A stretch of 64,000 nt of DNA from Tolypeutes matacus (taxonomy: Eukaryota; Chordata; Mammalia; Cingulata; Chlamyphoridae): NCBI GenBank assembly GCA_026826555.1, contig JAKSZT010053887.1, positions 66,709,346 through 66,773,345 of the forward strand, written 5' to 3'. Positions 46,070-58,610 of this stretch are shown piece by piece. Both the position numbers and the translations under genes were made by a program. The notes under the pieces are model-generated. The model did no database searches, had not been told where the DNA came from, and was given only the letters and a program-made list of their open reading frames with translations. Each line of letters begins with the position of its first letter. Within the stretch, counting starts at the first letter, position 1.

Positions 46070-46240
46070 GATAATGGTTGCCAAACTCTACTGTTTGTAA
46101 GAATCACCCAGAGATTTTGTTGAAAACTGCAGAGTTCCTTGCCTCACTCTTAGAGACTCAGTAAGTTAGAGATGGAGAAAAGCAGTAGACATTTTTAATC
46201 AGTAACCCAAGTAGACTCTCAACATGGACCCATATGTTGA
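46070..46240 (+). mobile_element. MER5A-like fragment
   Basis: 'gttgccaaactctactg', 'gtaagaatcacccagagattttgttgaaaa' territory (46098-46127) and 'tgttgagaaacatg' (46236) fit the MER5A ends and middle. Confidence 0.6.
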
Positions 46241-46479
46241 GAAACATGTGGACATTGTTTAATGCTGACTATATAGAGAGCTGTTGCCTTGACACTTTGA
46301 CATGTGCACCGAGAACATTCACTTGACAATTTTCTCTGCCACAAGCATCACTAATAAAAAACTAACCTTTTTTCCCAGGTATAGTAATGATGAATCCTCA
46401 CAACCACCATGTGAGAGAGACATGGTTATAATCGTATTCTAGTTGACAGGACTGAAACTCAGTCAGTTTAGGTAAAATA

Positions 46480-46800
46480 CTCAAATTCATTCAGTAAATA
46501 TAAATTGAGTGCCTTCTATGCAACCTGCCATTATTCTAGATGTTTGGAAAACTCGTAAAAAGGACAAATAAAGTTTTGCTCTTATGGCAGAAATGGGGAA
46601 TAGTGAGAGAAAATACAAGAATGAGAGCATTTCAGTGATTTGAAGAAAATACCACAAGGTAATACAATATAGATTGAATGGTCAGAGAAGGCCTAACTGA
46701 GAAGGTATTTTTTGAGACCTGAATAATGAGGAAACAGTTATGAAAAGATGCCGACAGGTAATGCCATGCAAAGGAAGAAGCAAGTATAAAAGGCTCAAGG
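46480..46800 (+). mobile_element. Ancient mammalian repeat, second copy
   Basis: 'attcattcagtaaatata', 'gagtgccttctatgcaacc', 'attctagatgtttgg', 'tcagagaaggcctaactga' and 'gacctgaataatgagg' belong to the same old family as 40290-40579. The copy keeps the left part and ends near 46800. Confidence 0.55.
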
Positions 46801-47935
46801 AATTTATGTTAAAAGCTGCAATTGTAATTGAGCTGGGTATTTTTTTTTTAACAACAGACTATTTTATTTTTGTTCTTGTTCTCAAACTGGTATGTATACA
46901 CATGAAGGGGTATGCCTTCGGTTTATAACAGCACAAGACCCTCATACTAATTGTCAAGAAAAAATAAAGATATTTTAGCTTGTTTTGTCATGCTGAACAG
47001 GGTGCACTTCAATCAGAGGAAAGTGAGCCATATAATCACTAAACTCTAGCCCAAATCAAATGGTTGCAGCCTTAGCAATTTCTCCTTTGTTTGTACACTA
47101 CCTTAAGGTAAGGAAGCTATGCACACAGGAAAAAAGTGAATGCTGCAGGCATGGAGAGACTAAGAAAATTCAATAACTGGGATTTTCTGAGAAAACAGAT
47201 ATGATTAATAAAGATTAGGGAATAAAGCTTTTATGAATTAGAATTTGAACTCAGGGCCTCTGACCAAATGTTTATAGAAACAGCCCCTGGTCAAAGAAAA
47301 ACTCTATCTAAACTTATATAACTTATGGAATCTATGATTTGTCAGACAGCATGTGATTCTGATCCCAAGGGAAGGAGACAGCTGCCATAAAATTTAAGGA
47401 ACTTTCAGCAAGTCCTTCTGAGACTTTTAGAGGTAAAAGAGGACTTCCATGTTTTCCAGGAACAGGCCTGTTTTAAGCATCCTTCCATGCCCAGTCATTG
47501 ACCAACCAGTAGTAGCCTGTGGGAAGCCTGTCTGTGATGGATTTCAGAGCAGCATTTGCGATCCTTGGTCAATTAAAGTCTGCAAGACTGATTTCCTGTA
47601 GCAGCCCACCAATCTGAAGCAATGTGTTGGATGGATTGAAGTGGGAACAGATTAGCTACTCAGGGGCTATTTAGGAGGAGAGGAAAAAGGTAATAGCTTC
47701 CATTTTACAGAGATCTCAGAAAAGTTGTATGCTGCTTCATTGTAGATTCACTATTCAAGACCACTTCTCTTGGAGTCCAAAGCCAATCCTATTTTCACTA
47801 CATCACATTCCATTCCCAAAGAATTCCAAAAGTTTTATTCTGATTAAAATGAGTATTTACATTATTTCTCTTTGCTATTTGAATTCCATGAAACTTATGA
47901 AGTTTTTGGTGGACAGGATCTCATTTGAGGAAATC
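46801..47935. other. Unassigned unique sequence
   Basis: No recognised repeat or coding feature over 1.1 kb. Confidence 0.4.
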
Positions 47936-48976
47936 AAGACCAACTAGCAATGCATGTGGAAAAAGACCTTGACCAAAAGGGGGGAATTTTAAATACAAAT
48001 GAGTTTTTATGGTTAAGAGATATCAAAGTGTGTTGGGAGGTCATTCCAGAGGTTACACTGATGCACATCCTAGGAGGATCTCACTGACTGCTGCAGTAAA
48101 TAGTGCCTCAAGCAAGGGAGCTCCTGAGGGCTCTAGAGACATCTAGACAGGGAAGACAACCCCAAGAATTTGGCACCTTGTCAATGGGCCTCACAGTGGA
48201 ATGTATGTAACCTATCCCCGCTGTGTATCGGAGTTGGACTTAGTTATAATTTTCCTACATATGGTTCTTAAGCTCCAACTGTTCATATGCTGGTTGAGCC
48301 CTGAATCTCAGCGGAGTTGCAGCCAACACCTACTCTCCAGTTCATTGGATTCACCCAGGACAACTAACAAAAGGATGGTAATGGACAACACCCGTCCCCC
48401 CAAAAAAACGGAGTATCTACAACAGCAAGCAACACAGTTCCAGCCATTTGCCCCATGAGATCTAAGCGTCCTGTCAGTCAGAAGCAGAGTGGGCATCACC
48501 ATCCCAAAATCCTCAAGATTGAGGAATGAACAAACATAAGGGAGGAATGCAACAATGGACTAAAGTAAACTTATAAGTAATGGAAGAACTTGTAGCACTG
48601 ATATAAAAGGCAGACGTCACCAGAAGTTCTGAGGGGAGGGGGAGGGAAGAACAGATGTAACAAGGGCTATTTTGGAGACATTGGAATTGTTCTGCATGAT
48701 ACTGCAATGACAGATACAGGCCATTATACATTTTGTTAAAATCTATAAAAATGTGCAGTACAAAGTGTAAACCATAATGTAAACTACAGATCATGGTTAG
48801 AAGCAATGCTTCACTATTTGTTCATCATTTGTAACAAATGTACCACACTAATGAAAAATGTTGTGAATGGGGAAATGTATGAGAGGGGGAGGAGGTGGGA
48901 TATATAATAATCCCCTATATTTTCAATGTAACTTTTATGTAATCTAAAACTTCTTTAAAAATAAAGAAAAAGAGAG
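47936..48976 (+). mobile_element. Element X, 5'-truncated copy of about 1.04 kb
   Basis: Homologous to 41510-42610: 'tggaaaaagacctt' (47962), 'gaggtcattccagaggttac' (48037), 'ccaacacctactctccagtt' (48323), 'cacccaggacaactaacaa' (48353) and 'gtgggcatcaccatcccaaa' (48489). It ends with the shared 3' region from about 48700 and an A/GA-rich tail (48954-48984). It lacks the left arm and first third of the full unit. The reading frame seen at 41465 is broken here. Confidence 0.7.
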
Positions 48977-48984
48977 AGAAAAAG

Positions 48985-50405
48985 CATTTCTGCAGCTTAG
49001 TAAGAAGATCCAGCGCACCAGGGATTTGCCTTTATTCCAAGTTTGGTGGTGTTCACCACTAATCTCATGGTTACAGTACTCAGATTTTAAAAAATATCCT
49101 CGAAGTAATGATTATATTATTTATCAATTGAGCTGATGATGGGGCAAAGGAGAAGGACTAGTCAAAGAGAGAGTTTTCAAACCTGTGTGGCATGTATAAT
49201 AAGACCACAGATCAGATAAAAGTAAATCGTTGATATGGTTGTGTCCCTCAGTGGGCTCAATTTGAAAACTCATTATTTAGAGTAGGATTTTATTGAAACC
49301 TGCAGGAGGAAGTTCTTTAAAGTAAATATGTAATAGAAGCTAAAACACAGCAGGTATGCAGGTAAAGAATCCCTTTCTATGTTTCTAGGATTTCAGAGCT
49401 TATTTCATATAAGGATAACCAGTCAAAAAAAACCCTCCAATTGTTATAAAAATATAACATTTTGGCACATCTAATGTAATCTTTCGCAAAGCATAAGAAC
49501 AATGTAGTTTATCACTGTTTTCCCAGAGTCATGTGGGATATAATTCTACAGACTACAACTTTAGCTACAACTTTCTACATATTGCAAATAATGCAAATAG
49601 CAAGAGTACAAAGATGATTTAAAGCTTCTATTTATTGAGTGGAAGCAGGACTTTTTTTAGAAGTCAAAAAGACTAGACATCATTTTAAATATACGAGATA
49701 TTCAAGTAGGTCATGGTGTAGAGATTTTCTCATGACTGCTATCAAGCTGACAAGCAAATAAAAGGTTTGCAAGTAAATGTCATTTTAGTTTCATATTTTC
49801 CATTACAGAAATGAGGGTAGAAAAGCTAATTTAGGAAATTTTAAACTTTCTCTCGAGGCTTCACAAATATGTTGTCCTCCCTCATTCTGAATTGAGTAAA
49901 TTAAATAATAAAACACAATAAACTCACACATTGCTTAATTCTGTGGATGATCTTGCCAGCTGTTGTGACTTTATTGAGTAATACATTATCAGTGTGATAG
50001 TATATTTGTGATGATGAATCACACTGTTACATAATTAGAACAAGTGTGTCTTGATGATATATTAACTCAATAACCCAGTAGCAGGCAGAAGAAAAGTATT
50101 TTAGAAATTTTGATTCCACATGATTATTTTTTAAGTGCATTGCATATACCATTTAAGTAGCCTGTAATATAAAGTTTCAACATAAAATATTTTTATCCTA
50201 TGCTCCCAATTTACAACTGGGAATAATTCAGAGATTTTAAAAAAATGGAATTTAGCCATTACTTAACTATATTTCTAATTTTCCAAACCCAGATAATTAT
50301 TCTGAAACCCAGTTTTCCCACTTGTAAAATGGAAACAATATTAGATATTTTTAGGATGAAATGAGTTTAGGCATTCTGGAGGGCTTTATACAATAAGATG
50401 CAAAG
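48985..50405. other. Unassigned unique sequence
   Basis: No repeat or gene recognised over 1.4 kb. Confidence 0.45.
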
Positions 50406-50407
50406 GC

Positions 50408-50525
50408 ACTATTACCTAGTGCCTTTGGATTATGGCAGGGGCTTGAAAACTTGCAGGCTGTGTGACCTTAGGCAAATTAATTAACTTCTTTGTGCCTCTA
50501 TTTCTGCATCTATAAAATAGAGAAT
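50408..50525 (+). mobile_element. MIR fragment
   Basis: Well-kept MIR core: 'gaaaacttgcaggctgtgtg', 'accttaggcaaattaattaac' territory (50465-50485) and 'tttctgcatctataaaatag'. Confidence 0.85.
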
Positions 50526-50527
50526 AG

Positions 50528-51028
50528 GCGAGACACAAAAGGACAAATATTATGTGATCTCACTGATATGAGATAATTAAAATGTGACTTCATAGAGGAA
50601 GAAACTAGGATACAGGTTACCAAGGTTGCAGGTGTGGGTAGGGTATGGGGAGTTAATTCTAAATTGGTGCAGAGTTTTTGTTTGAGGTGATGAAAAGGAT
50701 TGGTAATGTTTAGGGTGATGGAAACAGAACATTAGACTGTAGTTAATGCCACTGAATTATGTATCTAAATGTGTTTAAAAGGTAAATTTTACATGGAATA
50801 TATATTGCTGGAAAAACAAAACGAAAGAAAACATAATACTGTACAACACACACAGATAACCCTAATATAAACTGTGGACTGTAACTGATACTACATTAGA
50901 ATAATATATTTTCATCAATTGTAACAAAGATACCACACTAATGCAAAAAGTTAAAAGTGGGGATAGATACATGGGAACTCTGTATTTTGTGCATCTTTCT
51001 GTAAGTCTACAACATCTCCAAAAAAAGA
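50528..51028 (+). mobile_element. L1 3'-end fragment, plus strand
   Basis: Starts in the last ORF2 codons ('gacacaaaaggacaaatatt') and runs through an L1 3' UTR ('tgtaacaaagataccacac', 'atacatgggaactctgtatt') to a short A run at 51020-51026. A 5'-truncated insertion of 500 bp next to a MIR. Confidence 0.75.
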
Positions 51029-52115
51029 GGAGTTAACTCCTGGGGATTTTATGCTATTTAATAAGAAAACATTTCTAAATGTCTTAGAATAATGCTTATG
51101 CAATATAAGTATCAAATAAATAACTAATTTTAAGATTGTATCCAATGTATTTTGGTCATATATTTGTCTTCAAAAACAAAAATGATAAATGAAGAATTGG
51201 CTTCACATAAAATGCTGTTGTATGTTTGTAAATATAGAAAAATTAATACAATGGTAATTGGAATAACCATGGCAACATAAAATATGTATTAAAATTATAC
51301 TATGTAATTATTACAAGGATTTTAGAATATAAATAATGACCCCCAAATAAATGTAACTATATATTTGTTATAATATCAAATAATATAATAATATAGTTTT
51401 CTGTTAACATTGAGTATTAGGGTAGAGTGAAATTTAGATATTCTTTCTCTTTCTGCACTGTCTGCCTGAATTTTTGTATCATATCTAAAGCAGAATCACT
51501 GCTATAAACAACTCAGGCAAATTGGAACCTAAGAAACTTCCTTCAGATCAATCCTGTCCTGAGGAACACTTATTCCAGTTATTAAGGAATAGCTTCTTTT
51601 TTATTTCCTTTATGCCAGATCTCTCTCTCCTGTGCTGTGTCCATTGCTTTCCTTTTCTTTTTTCATTTTTTTCAGATAGTACACTAATTCTAGACAATAT
51701 TATTAGCAAACTTTTCACTTTGCTTAAGATATTGAATCCATGATATTCCTGTCACATACAGTAAGCTAAGCCCTAGCTGAAAAAGCTTATGAATTTATTA
51801 TTTTATAAACGTCTCCCTGAAAATCTTTCTGATACATTTTTATCATCTCCAGAATAATCACAGTTCATGGTCTATAGAAATTTATAAAGGTTGGGCAGGC
51901 AGGGTCCTAACATGACAGTTGGCAACATTTAGCACTAAAATATACTTATACTTATAATGAGTGAAATAAATACATAAATAAAAATAAAAAATAAAAAATA
52001 AAAATCAGATAACATGGGGCAATCCAGAGGGAAATATAGTCACCATCTTGACGAATCTGCAGTAGATGAATGAAATGTGTCTTGGAACAGTGAGTCCCAA
52101 ACAAATTGGTTAAAT
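51029..52115. other. Unassigned AT-rich sequence
   Basis: Unique sequence with an (AAAAT)n-like run at 51959-52004. The 73-codon frame at 51522-51743 shows no domain or splice context. Confidence 0.4.
51959..52004. repeat. (AAAAT)n-like microsatellite
   Basis: Impure AAAT/AAAAT units. Confidence 0.8.
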
Positions 52116-52117
52116 AA

Positions 52118-52295
52118 CAATGCTTTTCAACTCTGATTACATATTAGAATAACCTGGCAAGCTTAAAAATAATCCAAAGATTTGGGTCCACTCCGAAGAT
52201 TCTGATTAATTATATCTGGGGTAGGGTCTGGGAATAGATGTGTTTTCAGTCCCCAAGTGACTAGAAAATATTTCCAAGTTTGCTAATCTCTGCAA
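52118..52295 (+). mobile_element. MER5A-like fragment
   Basis: 'gcttttcaactctgattac', 'agaataacctggcaagctta', 'ggggtagggtctgggaatag' and 'agtttgctaatctctgc' fit the MER5A order. Confidence 0.65.
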
Positions 52296-53445
52296 CATAA
52301 AAATCATATTGCGTGGGGAGGGTAATCATGAATATTAGTTTATGAAATATAGATTGTTTTCTGATTTGATGGACTTGAGGTTTGTTCCTCAAAATTTATA
52401 TTTTCTTAAATTCCTCCTTGGTTATTATATGTAGTCAGGTTTAAGAAGGACTTTCTTAGTGAAAGAAAAAAGCAACCTGGAAGTGGAAGTGGGCAGGGCC
52501 CTGGCATATTAGTGGATGGATGGGTGACCTTGGACTGTAGTAGGAGGATGGTGAATAGATGTGGCAAGAGTAGGGGGAGGCTGCTTTGGGCAGAACTAAG
52601 GTAGGACCAGAGAGGAGACTGGTAACTTGATAGGACAGGTTCTTAGTGATAGGAACTGAAATGTAGTGAATAATTTAGTCATGAAAAATAAGGCCAACAA
52701 TGAAAAGAAGTGCCATGTCCTAATAAGAGGCAGTGCAGATCTGAGGCTGAATCTTGAATTGCTTTGATTTATACCATCCCTTTTTAGTAATCAGATTGAG
52801 CTCTGAATCTGCAGGCAAAGGTTAAATGACCTCAGTTTAAGATATTGGGAGTCTTGAAGTAAAAGTGGGTGGAGCAGGAAACCGTGAATTACTTTGCGGC
52901 TTTTGACTTCTATGGCTTATCTATTTCTCTGTTTCTAAATAGCTTTTCCATAGACCCAGGTGACTTTTCATTTTGAAAATATATTATAATAGTCATTTTT
53001 CTCACTTGTAATGAGAAGATTAAACTATTATTAGTCAAGATAATATTTCTAGATTAATTAAGATTATTCCTTTTATGAAGAGATCATAAGCTTTTAATTA
53101 ACATCTCAAGACATTTTTTTTAATTTTCTTAGGTCCTCAAGTGGAAGCATTAAAAATCCATGAAGCTCCAAGTCAATTTGGCTTGCTTTTAATTTTCAAA
53201 GTAGCAATAGATCTTTTCTCCCTTGAAACTTAATTTATCTTTATGCATTAGACAGTATATGAAAGAAAAGACAAGTGAAATTCTTGGTAATGAATTGTTC
53301 TTAGAGAGTGACTAATTATTAACTAACTGGTGTCTTTGTTTTGAAAGAATTTTGAAATAAACTACTTTTAGTCACATTATAAGGCAAATTCTTTATTTTA
53401 TTCAAGATTATATACATTATATCCAATTCTTTTATCAAAGAAATA
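52296..53445. other. Unassigned unique sequence
   Basis: Includes a GC-moderate stretch (52480-52620) without an open frame. Nothing recognised. Confidence 0.4.
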
Positions 53446-53449
53446 CTCT

Positions 53450-54546
53450 TCATACAAAGAAACAGACATCCCAGGGAGTAAATCCTAGAATTAATACTTT
53501 AAAATATTAAAACATACAGTGTGCAACAAGAGTCCAAGACAGACAAACAGGAAATTACAACCCATCCAAAGTAAAAGGATAAAAACACAGAAAACACAAA
53601 TGAAAAAGATAAGAATTTGAACATACTGAAAAAAGCCTATTTATAAAATGATCATAAAAATGATCAAGGAGATGAAGGAAAGGACAGAGAAATAACTAAA
53701 GGATATCAGGAAAATAATGAATTAACAATATGATAGTCTAAGGAAAGAAATATAAATTTTGAAAAGGAACCAAACAGAACTGGAGCTGATGACCAAAATA
53801 ACTGAAATGAAAAATGCCTGGAAGTGTTTGAGGAACAGATTGGAGTTGGCAGAAGGAAGATTCAATAAACTTGAAAACAAGACACTTGAAATAAGTCAGG
53901 TTAAGTAGCAGAAAGGAAAGAGAAAAATTAAAAGTGAAAATAGCCTAAGACAGCTATGGAACTCCATCAAATGACCCAATATATGAATTATGGGAGTCCC
54001 AGAAGGAGAAGAAATAAATGGCAGAAGGAATATTCAAAGAAGTAATGACACAAAACTTTCCAAACTTAGCAAAAGATGTAAATATGCACATCCAAGAAGC
54101 TTAGGGAACACCAAGAAATATAAATATGAAGAAAAATATACCCTGTCATATACTGATTACACTATCAAATGCAAAAGTCAAGGGGAAAATTCTGAAAGCT
54201 GCAAGAGGAAAGCAAGGGAGTCCCGATGAAAGTGCCAATTTCTCATCAGAAAGCAGGGAGACAAGAAGGCAGTGGGTTGAAATACTTAAAGTGCCAAAGG
54301 AAAACAACTGCCAGCCAAGAATTTTATATATGTCAAGATTCTCATTGAAAAAGGAGGGGAAGAATTAACACATACTCAGATAAACAAAAGCTGAGTTCAT
54401 CACATCTAGAACTGACCTACCAGCAATGCTAAAGAGAGTTCTTCAGACTGAAAGGAAAGACACTAGACAGGACTAGTGTTTAGACTCTAAATAAAAAAAC
54501 AACCAAAAACAGTTATGAGGGACAAAGATGGCCATTATATACTTAT
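53450..54546 (+). mobile_element. L1 C, left part (ORF1 region and a short ORF2 piece)
   Basis: Starts in the region just upstream of ORF1; no 5' UTR of the L1 A or B type is present, so it is 5'-truncated. ORF1 ends near 54470. The text then jumps at about 54500 to 'gggacaaagatggccattat', which in other L1s lies well inside the ORF2 endonuclease domain. The beginning of ORF2 is therefore missing. LTR no. 7 enters at 54547. Confidence 0.78.
53640..54470 (+). pseudogene. L1 C ORF1 pseudogene
   Basis: RNA-binding ORF1 protein remnants. Open pieces lie in two frames, 53990-54229 (MGVPEGEEINGRRN) and 54126-54368 (ILKAARGKQGSPDESANFSSESRETRRQW, then KENNCQPRILYMSRFSLKKE). This is the C-terminal ORF1 text, so at least one frameshift divides it. 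Upstream coiled-coil sequence is closed by stops. Confidence 0.7.
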
Positions 54547-55162
54547 TGTCCTAGTTTGAGTCTTTTGTGAACCCCAGAAAAGTATGTTCTTAAACTAACC
54601 CATTCTTATGCATTGGATGTGGGAACTTTTGGTTAGATTCAGTAAAAGAACCTTTTGATTAGATCACTTTTGATTAGGTATCTTCAGTTAACTGCCTCTG
54701 AATAGGTTGTGGGACACAAGATAGGTCCTAATTCTTTTACTGGTGTCTCGTATAAATGGAACACAGAGAAAGAGAGCTATTTTTACTCTGTCATGTGAGA
54801 GAGGGCTCCAGGATCATCTACAGTTACAGAAAGAAACCAAGAAATTCTGAGAGAGGGGCTGGAGGCTGGATTCAATGGAGCAGCCAAAAATCTAAGAGAT
54901 GAGTCCCAGGGAGGTTCAAACCATGTACCTTATCATCCACAGCTGAGCTATGGGGAGAAAGTCGCCATTTTGCCTTGCCAAGTGGCATGAATCCAAGATC
55001 TGCAGGCAACTGACTTTTGGTATGACAGCATCTCTGGTGATGCCTTGATTTGAACATTTTCACAGCCTTGGAACTGTAAGATTTTACCCTAATAAATGCC
55101 CATTATAAAAAACAACCCATTTCTGGAATTTTTGCATTGGCAGCCTGTAGCAAACTCAAACA
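54547..55162 (+). mobile_element. MaLR-like solitary LTR no. 7, plus orientation, 616 bp, divergent subfamily
   Basis: Starts TGTCCTAGTTTGAG and ends CAAACTCAAACA. The perfect duplication cttat is at 54542-54546 and 55163-55167. It shares the layout of the family ('gtataaatgg' at 54751-54760, AATAAATG at 55091-55098, 'tttctggaatttttgcat' at 55120) but much of the body differs from copies 1-6, so it is another subfamily. It sits in L1 C ORF2. The minus-strand frame 54872-55063 is unremarkable. Confidence 0.85.
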
Positions 55163-55167
55163 CTTAT

Positions 55168-55980
55168 AATGGGAACAATCCAACAAGAAGATGTAACAAT
55201 GGTAAATATATATGCACCTAACAGCAGAGTCCCAAAATATAATTAAAAGGTGAAATTGATGATACTACATTAATATTAGGAAACTTTAAAACACCACTTT
55301 CAATAATGGATTCTCTAGTCAGAGAATCAGTAAGGAAGTACAAGACTTGAATGATAACATTAAACCAACTAGACCTAACAGATACACAAAGAACACTGTG
55401 CCCAACAAAAATAGAATGCACATTCTTCTTGAATGTACAAGGGTAATTGTCCAGATTAGACTATGTGGTGGGTCACAAAAGTCTCAATAAATTAAAAAAT
55501 TTTTGAAATCATACAATGTATACTCTCTTCCCACAATGGAATGAAGCTGGAAATTAATGACAGAGGGAGAAATGGAAAGTTCATAAATATATGGAAATGA
55601 GAAAGCATACTTTTAAGCAATAGGTTAAAGAGGCAATCAAAAGGAATATTAGGAAATATTTTGAGGCAAATGAAAATGAAAGTACAACAGACCAAAGCTT
55701 ATGGGATACAGCAAAGGCAGTGCTGAGATGGAAATTTATAGCTCTAAATGATTACATTAAAAAAAAAAAGGAAGAGTGCAAATCAGATACGATACCTAAC
55801 CTCAAACCTGTTAGAACTAGAAAAAGAAGAGCAAACTAATCCCAAGCAAGCAAAAAGAAGGAAATGACAAAGATTAGGGCAGAGATAAATTAAACAGAAA
55901 AAGAAAACATAAAATCAACAAAACCAAAAGTTGGTTTTTTGAAAAGCTCAGTAAAATTGACAAACTGTTAGCTAGACTGA

Positions 55981-56015
<35 letters not shown>

Positions 56016-58610
56016 TAAAGCAGCTACAAATAACAACAATCAGAAATGAATCAGAATTACTACCAACCCCATTGAAATAAAAAGGACTATAAGAGGATAC
56101 TAGGAAAAACTGTATTTTAATAAATTACATAACCTAGATGAAATAGACAAATTATTAGAGACACACAAACTACCAACCTTAACTCAAGAAGAAAGAGAAG
56201 ATCTCAACAAACCAATTACCAGTAAAGATATTAAATCAGTAATCAAAAACTTCTCAACAAAGAAAAGCCCAGGACCAGGTGGCTTCCCTGGGAATGCTAT
56301 CAAAAATTCCAAAAAAACTTAACTCCAATTCTACTCAGACTCTTCCATAAAATCAAAGAGGAGGTAACACTCTGCAGTTCATTCTAAAAGACCAACATCA
56401 TCCTCATACCAAAACTGGATAAAGATATCACAAGAAAAGACAAATACAGACCAATATCTGTTAGGAATAAAGATGCAAAAATCCTTAACAAAATATTAGC
56501 AAACTGAATCCAACAGCATATTAAAGGAATTATATACAATGATTAACTGGGATTTACTTATCCCTGGTATGCAGGTTTGGTTCCAAAAAAGAAAATCAAT
56601 TAATGTAATACACCACAGCAACAAAATAAAGAATAAAAAACAAAGGACCATCTCAATTGATACAGAACAGGCATTTGACAAAATACAGCACCGATTCTTG
56701 ATAAATACACTTAGAACACCAGGAATAAAAGGAAACATCCTCAATATGATAAAATGCATATATGAAAAGCCCACAGCTAACATCTTATTTAATGGTTAAA
56801 GACTGAAAGCTTTCCTTCTAAGATCAGGAGCAGGGCAAGGATGCCCACTGTCACCACTTTTAGTCAAAATTGTTAGCAAGAAAAAATAGCAAGAAAAAGA
56901 AATTAAAGGCTTCCAATTGGAAAGGAAGGAGCAACATTTTCCTATTTGCACATTATATGACCCTATATACAGAAAATCCTGAAAAAATGCACAACAAAGC
57001 TCCTAGAACTAATAAATTAATTCAGCAAAGTGGCAGGGTATAAGATCAACACCACGAAATCAGTATTGTTTCTATGTACAAGCAATGAACAATCAGAAGA
57101 AGAAATCAAGAGAGCAGTTCCATTCACAAGAGCAATTAAAAGAATGAAATAAGGAGGACTAAAGTTAACACAAAAAAACTAAAAACATTGCTAAAAGAAA
57201 TCAAAGAGGACCTAAATGTGTGGGAGAACATTCTTTGTTCATGGATTGAAAGACTAAATATTATTAAGATGTCAATTCTATCCAAAATTACTTAAAGATT
57301 CAATACAATCCCAATCAAAATCCCTCCAATCTACTTTGCAGAAATGGAAAAGCCAATTATTTGCAAGGCTAAGGAGCCCTGACTAGCCAAAAATATTTTG
57401 CAAAACAAGAAAAAGTTTGGAGGATTCACACTTTCTGACTTTAAAGCATTTTACAAAGCCACTCTGGTCAAAACTATTGGCCTAACAATAGTATACCATT
57501 GGTATAATAGTATACCTATATATACCAATGAAATATATTGAGAGTTCAGAAATAGAAACTCTCAACAATGGCCAAATTGACTTTTGTCAAGGCAGCCAAG
57601 TCCACTCAATGGGGAAAGAATAGTCTCTGACAAATTGTCCTGGGAAAATTAGATTTTCATTTATGTAAAAAAGGAGGACCCCCTCCTCACACCATATACA
57701 AAAATCAATTCAAAATTGATCAAACATCTTAATATAAGAGTTAGAACTATGAAACTCCTAGAAGAGACTGTAGGGAAGCATCTTCAGGACCTTGTGTTAG
57801 GAAATGTTTTCTTGGAATTTACACCCAAAGCACAAAAGAAAAAAAAAAAGAAAAAAATAGACAAATGGGCCTCATTAAAATTAAAATATTTTGCACCTAA
57901 AAGGAATTTATCTTGAAAGTAAAAAGGCAAACTAAGGGTTTAATATCCATGCTATGTAAAGATATCATACAACTCAATAATAAAAAGACAAACTACTCAA
58001 ATATAGAATGGGCAAAAGACTTGAAAAGACAATTATCTGAAAAAGAAGTACAAATGGTAAAGAAACACATGAAAAAATGTTCAACATCACTAGCTATTAG
58101 GGAAATGCAAATCAAAAGGACAATGAGATATCATTTCATACTTATTAGCCTGGTCACTATTAAAAGTTGGAAAACTGTAATTGTTGGAGAAGATGTGAAT
58201 AACATGCTTATTCACTGTTATTGGGAATGTAGAATGATACAGCCACTGTTGAAAACTATTTGGCAGTTCCTAAGGAAGTTGAATATAGTCTTGCCATGTG
58301 ATCTGGCAATACCATTGCTAGGTATATACCCAGAAGAACTGAGGGCAATGGCATGAATAAGCATCTGCACACTGATGTTCATAGCGGTGTTGTTCACAAT
58401 AGCCAAAAGTTGGAAACAACACAGGTGTTCATCGAGTGATGAAGGGATAAACAAATTGTGGTGTATACACATGATGGACTATTATGCAGCAGTAACAAGA
58501 AATGAGGTTGTGAAGCATATGACAATATGGATGAACCTGGATGACATTATTTTGAGTGAAGCATGTCAAACACAAAAAGACAAATATTATGTTTGTGCTA
58601 TTATGAACTA
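55168..58610 (+). pseudogene. L1 C ORF2 pseudogene, lacking its N-terminus
   Basis: Endonuclease/reverse-transcriptase remnant. 56539-56799 holds RT text (INVIHHSNKIKNKKQRTISIDTEQAFDKIQHRFLINTL). The FADD box is lost (FAHYM near 56944). 57913-58356 (147 codons) is the best-kept piece and carries the C-terminal motif NMLIHCYWECRMIQPLLKTI and AIPLLGIYPEELRAMA. The tail MDYYAAVTRNEVVKHMTIWM is at 58375-58611. Several frameshifts separate the pieces. Confidence 0.8.
55982..56013. repeat. 32-base A run inside L1 ORF2
   Basis: Uninterrupted A run within the coding part of L1 C, where L1 B has a short mixed stretch. This suggests expansion by slippage rather than a retroposon tail. Confidence 0.95.
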
